From NCBI GenBank assembly GCA_025358455.1, contig JANYJP010000003.1, forward strand, positions 1-64,000: a DNA stretch of 64,000 nucleotides, in the 5' to 3' direction. The stretch comes from Bacteroidales bacterium (GTDB taxonomy: Bacteria > Bacteroidota > Bacteroidia > Bacteroidales > VadinHA17). Shown piece by piece: positions 60,650-64,000 of this stretch (its first letter is position 1; every line of letters starts with the position of its first letter). The translations under genes and the position numbers were made by a program. A model generated the notes under the pieces. That model saw only the letters and a list, made by a program, of their open reading frames with translations. It ran no database searches and was not told the DNA's origin.

Positions 60650-62233
60650 ATGAAAAAATTAATTATTATCCTGATTTTACTTTTTTGGATCACAGGAGTA
60701 AAAGCCCAGTTATCTCAGAAATCCGATCCGGATTTTGAAGTCTCAGCAAGTCTTTATCCCTGGGATGTTCACGATGAGGGTATCAATGTTATGCTTGATA
60801 ATCTGACAGGAATGGCGGGGGTAAACTCAGTATACCTGATAGCAGTAATGCATCAGGAACATCGTCCGTTTCTTGGTCCTGAAGGAACAGGACCATGGCA
60901 CTATATCCATAATCCTGCCCGGCCAGAATGGTACGCTGAAGATTCCCGCGCTTATTTTCATCCACAGATGAGTTTATATGGTCGGATTAAACCGTTTATG
61001 TCTGACAATTCATGGCTAAGTGAAACCGATTGGCTCAAAGTGGTGATAGATGCTGCAAGGGCCAGGGGACTCAAAGTTGGGGTAGAGGTTTCTCATACCT
61101 ACCTACCAAAATCAATTTATAAAAATAATCCCGAGTATCAACAAATTGACATAAATGGCAAACCAATCGGACCCATGGGCACACCCTGCCCGAATAACCC
61201 TGATATCCGGGAGTATCTGTTGGCTCTTTATGGGGATCTCGCCAGAAATTATGATGTTGACTTTGTTCAGACCTGCATGTTATTATTTCCTGATGGGTAT
61301 ACCAGGAATAGCATCTGCTTTTGCGAATCGTGCCAGAAAGAGGCAAAAGCCATGGGTTTTGACATGACAGCTGCAATTCCGGTACTAAGAGACAATCCTA
61401 ATGCTCAGCCACAGTTAGATCACGCGCTGAACTTCAAAAGAACAACAACTTCAAAAATATACAAGATGGTAATTGATCGGATTTATAAGGAAAATCCGAA
61501 AATTGATTTCAGGATTAATGACCTCAATAACAGACCTTCCGGATTGTATCTTGAAGATCTGAAAGGGTATATCACTTCAGTTCATATGTCAACTCATACT
61601 GAGCAGAATGGTTACGAAAGATCAGACAGGAAATCAAGGATGGAAACAATTCGGTATTTTCTGGGGCCCGATGTTCCCCTCATCCCGGGTATCCCGGTTC
61701 GGATATTCGCTACTCCTGCCATTGTTAAGTCGAGCATTAAAATTTCGGTGGATAACGGGGCAAAAGGAATCGCTCTAAAGCATTATGATGGTGCATCCTA
61801 TTCATTATTACGGGCTGTTCGTGACGGACTTAGTGCCGCAGGCGTCAAAGGATTTTCCTCTCATTCGGGTATGGAAGTAGAAAGCATGAAGCTTAATGGA
61901 TATATTCCTGATTCATGTCTGATAGAACATTGTGTGAAAACTACCGGAACCGGATCAGCCAAATCGATATTTGTTAATGAATCAGGAATTTATGATGTTC
62001 AGATATCATATGTTGATGAAAAAGACGGGCAGGGAACAATAAATCTTTCAGTCGGTGGTAAACAAAAATCATCCTGGAAATTGAATGAAGATACAGATTG
62101 CTGGAAGGTAAAAACTATCCGTAATGTTAAAATTAAAAAAGGTGATGAAATATTAATAACCGGTATCGCCAATGGGAAAGAATGTGCACGTGTAGATTAT
62201 ATTGATTTTCTAAATATTAATCAGAAACATTAA
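60650..62233 (+). CDS. Secreted TIM-barrel-like putative glycoside hydrolase of unknown family
   Basis: Signal peptide LLFWITGVKAQ; GLKVGVEVSHTYLP, DVDFVQTCMLLFPDGYTRNSICFCESCQKEA, C-terminal beta domain VQISYVDEKDGQGTINLSVGGKQKSSWKL. Confidence 0.55.
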   Translation: MKKLIIILILLFWITGVKAQLSQKSDPDFEVSASLYPWDVHDEGINVMLDNLTGMAGVNSVYLIAVMHQEHRPFLGPEGTGPWHYIHNPARPEWYAEDSRAYFHPQMSLYGRIKPFMSDNSWLSETDWLKVVIDAARARGLKVGVEVSHTYLPKSIYKNNPEYQQIDINGKPIGPMGTPCPNNPDIREYLLALYGDLARNYDVDFVQTCMLLFPDGYTRNSICFCESCQKEAKAMGFDMTAAIPVLRDNPNAQPQLDHALNFKRTTTSKIYKMVIDRIYKENPKIDFRINDLNNRPSGLYLEDLKGYITSVHMSTHTEQNGYERSDRKSRMETIRYFLGPDVPLIPGIPVRIFATPAIVKSSIKISVDNGAKGIALKHYDGASYSLLRAVRDGLSAAGVKGFSSHSGMEVESMKLNGYIPDSCLIEHCVKTTGTGSAKSIFVNESGIYDVQISYVDEKDGQGTINLSVGGKQKSSWKLNEDTDCWKVKTIRNVKIKKGDEILITGIANGKECARVDYIDFLNINQKH

Positions 62234-62248
62234 AAAAAAATTGAAATT

Positions 62249-63931
62249 ATGACTGATGGAATTCTTGCGTTGCTAGCGGCAATACCAATTCTTGCAATCT
62301 TTATTCTGATGGTGGGTTTTCGCTGGCCCGCGACTAAAGCTATGCCTTTCGCATTTTTTATTACATTGCTCTTAGCCCTGTTTGTATGGAAGACACCAAT
62401 GAACTGGATATTAGCTTCGAGTTTGAATGGAGTTTTTATAGCCCTGACGATCATTCTTATAGTATTTGGAGCACTGACATTACTTTTTTCACTGAGAGAA
62501 AGCGGAGCACTTACGATAATTAATGAAGGCTTCTCCTATGTGTCATCCGACAGAAGGATCCAAACAATCATTATTGCATGGATGTTTGGGGGATTTCTTG
62601 AAGCATCAGCAGGATTTGGAGCACCAATAGCTCTCGTTGCACCTTTGCTTCTTTCGATTGGGTTTCCGGCGATGGCATCAGTTATGGTTGCTCTGGTAGG
62701 AAATAGTACTCCGGTATCGTTTGGTACTGTTGGAACACCGACATTAATCGGAATAGGGACATCACTGAATACGCCCTCAATCCTTAGTACTCTCTCAGAA
62801 CACGGAATGACGTATAGCGAATTTATTCATAAAATCGGAGTATGGACTGCTATCCAGCATTTTATTCCGGGGATGTTAATGCCTCTGATAATGGTCGTTT
62901 TGCTGACCAGATTCTTTGGCGAACGGAAAAGTATAAGAGAGGGTCTGGCAATCTGGCCATATGCAATTTTTGCTGGTCTTTGTTTTGTTGTCCCGTCACT
63001 CATTGTCGCCATATTTCTTGGACCGGAATTCCCTAGTCTTATCGGCGGATTAGTAGGTTTAATTATACTGGTACCTGCCACGAAAGCCGGCTTCCTGGTA
63101 CCAAAGAAAGTATGGGATTTCCCTGACAAAAAATTGTGGGAACCAAACTGGACAGGCTCGATATCTATGAATAGTCACATCTCAAAAAATCACATCAGCA
63201 TATTTAAAGCATGGTTGCCTTATATTCTTATTGGTGTTCTGCTTGTTACAGCAAGAGTAAGCTTTCTTCCTTTCAGTGCATGGTTGAAAACAGTTACACT
63301 GGCATCCCCTAAACTTTTTGGAACGTCAGTGGTTGCCAGTTTCGAGATTCTGAATAACCCGGGTGTGATGCCCTTTATGTTGATTTCACTGTTTTGTATT
63401 CCACTCTATAAGATGAATAAAAACCAGGTTGGAATTGCATGGAAAGGGGCAATTAAAAGTATCAGAAATCCCTTGATAGCCATGGTTTTTACAGTACCTA
63501 TGGTAAGAATTATGATGCAATCGGGCACAAATCCAAATGATTACCTGAGTATGCCCGTTGCTATGGCCCAATACATAGTAGATTTGTTTAAGGGTGCCTG
63601 GCCGTTAGTGGATTCATTTACAGGCGCTCTGGGTGCTTTTATTGCCGGATCGAATGCTGTATCGAATATGCTTTTTTCACTTTTCCAGTATTCAATTGCT
63701 GACGATCTTGGTATATCACATATCATAATTGTTGCCCTTCAGAACGTCGGAGGAGCATTGGGGAACCTTATAAACGTTCAGAAAATTGTTACGGGATGCG
63801 CTACTGTTGGATTAATTGGTATAGAGGGATTGATTATAAAACGAAATCTTCTCCCATTGGTATTTATTACTCTGCTGACAGGAATAATAGGTCTTCTGTT
63901 AGTGTATGTAATTTCTCCAGGTGTATTTTAA
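62249..63931 (+). CDS. L-lactate permease (LctP family)
   Basis: AWMFGGFLEASAGFGAPIALVAPLLLSIGFPAMASVMVALVGNSTPVSFGTVGTP, TGALGAFIAGSNAVSNMLFSLFQ, QNVGGALGNLINVQKIV. Confidence 0.95.
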   Translation: MTDGILALLAAIPILAIFILMVGFRWPATKAMPFAFFITLLLALFVWKTPMNWILASSLNGVFIALTIILIVFGALTLLFSLRESGALTIINEGFSYVSSDRRIQTIIIAWMFGGFLEASAGFGAPIALVAPLLLSIGFPAMASVMVALVGNSTPVSFGTVGTPTLIGIGTSLNTPSILSTLSEHGMTYSEFIHKIGVWTAIQHFIPGMLMPLIMVVLLTRFFGERKSIREGLAIWPYAIFAGLCFVVPSLIVAIFLGPEFPSLIGGLVGLIILVPATKAGFLVPKKVWDFPDKKLWEPNWTGSISMNSHISKNHISIFKAWLPYILIGVLLVTARVSFLPFSAWLKTVTLASPKLFGTSVVASFEILNNPGVMPFMLISLFCIPLYKMNKNQVGIAWKGAIKSIRNPLIAMVFTVPMVRIMMQSGTNPNDYLSMPVAMAQYIVDLFKGAWPLVDSFTGALGAFIAGSNAVSNMLFSLFQYSIADDLGISHIIIVALQNVGGALGNLINVQKIVTGCATVGLIGIEGLIIKRNLLPLVFITLLTGIIGLLLVYVISPGVF

Positions 63932-64000
63932 CCATATATCCTTATCAGATCCGCTAGCTTTTTTTATTCAGATTGATCTAAAATTACCAGCGGTATATAA

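Overview
The window looks like a Bacteroidetes (Bacteroidales-like) chromosomal segment devoted mainly to plant-polysaccharide and pentose catabolism. From sequence I recognise: a D-xylose module (xylB, xylA); an L-arabinose operon (SSS transporter, araA, a NUDIX-type AraR-like regulator, araD, araB, GH51, GH127, an ORF with an N-terminal extension ahead of GH9, a sialate-O-acetylesterase-like esterase, aldose 1-epimerase, a Gfo/Idh/MocA oxidoreductase); and a SusCD-type locus (ECF sigma, FecR anti-sigma, STN-SusC, SusD, divergent GH92, an uncharacterised TIM-barrel-like secreted protein, LctP permease). Scattered genes include GH30, prolyl oligopeptidase, GH172/DUF2961, a second GH127, serine palmitoyltransferase with an SDR, a MetV-MetF fusion, an MgtE_N/CBS plus Nramp pair, OsmC and tRNA-Lys(CTT). 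The items most worth a second look are: (i) an overlapping gene cluster with TM2, a YidD with a predicted signal peptide, and two TPR-like proteins sharing a GIIPGSGxxYSG motif; (ii) a 151-codon RidA-like extension in frame upstream of a GH9 signal peptide; (iii) a good Bacteroidetes-type promoter and ~125-nt leader whose terminal hairpin sequesters the Shine-Dalgarno of the MgtE_N/Nramp operon; (iv) a decayed tandem GH92 C-terminal remnant; (v) a possible new glycosidase-like family at 60.6-62.2 kb. No CRISPR array, transposase, phage gene or rRNA was seen. All family calls come from reading motifs by eye; no database search was run.
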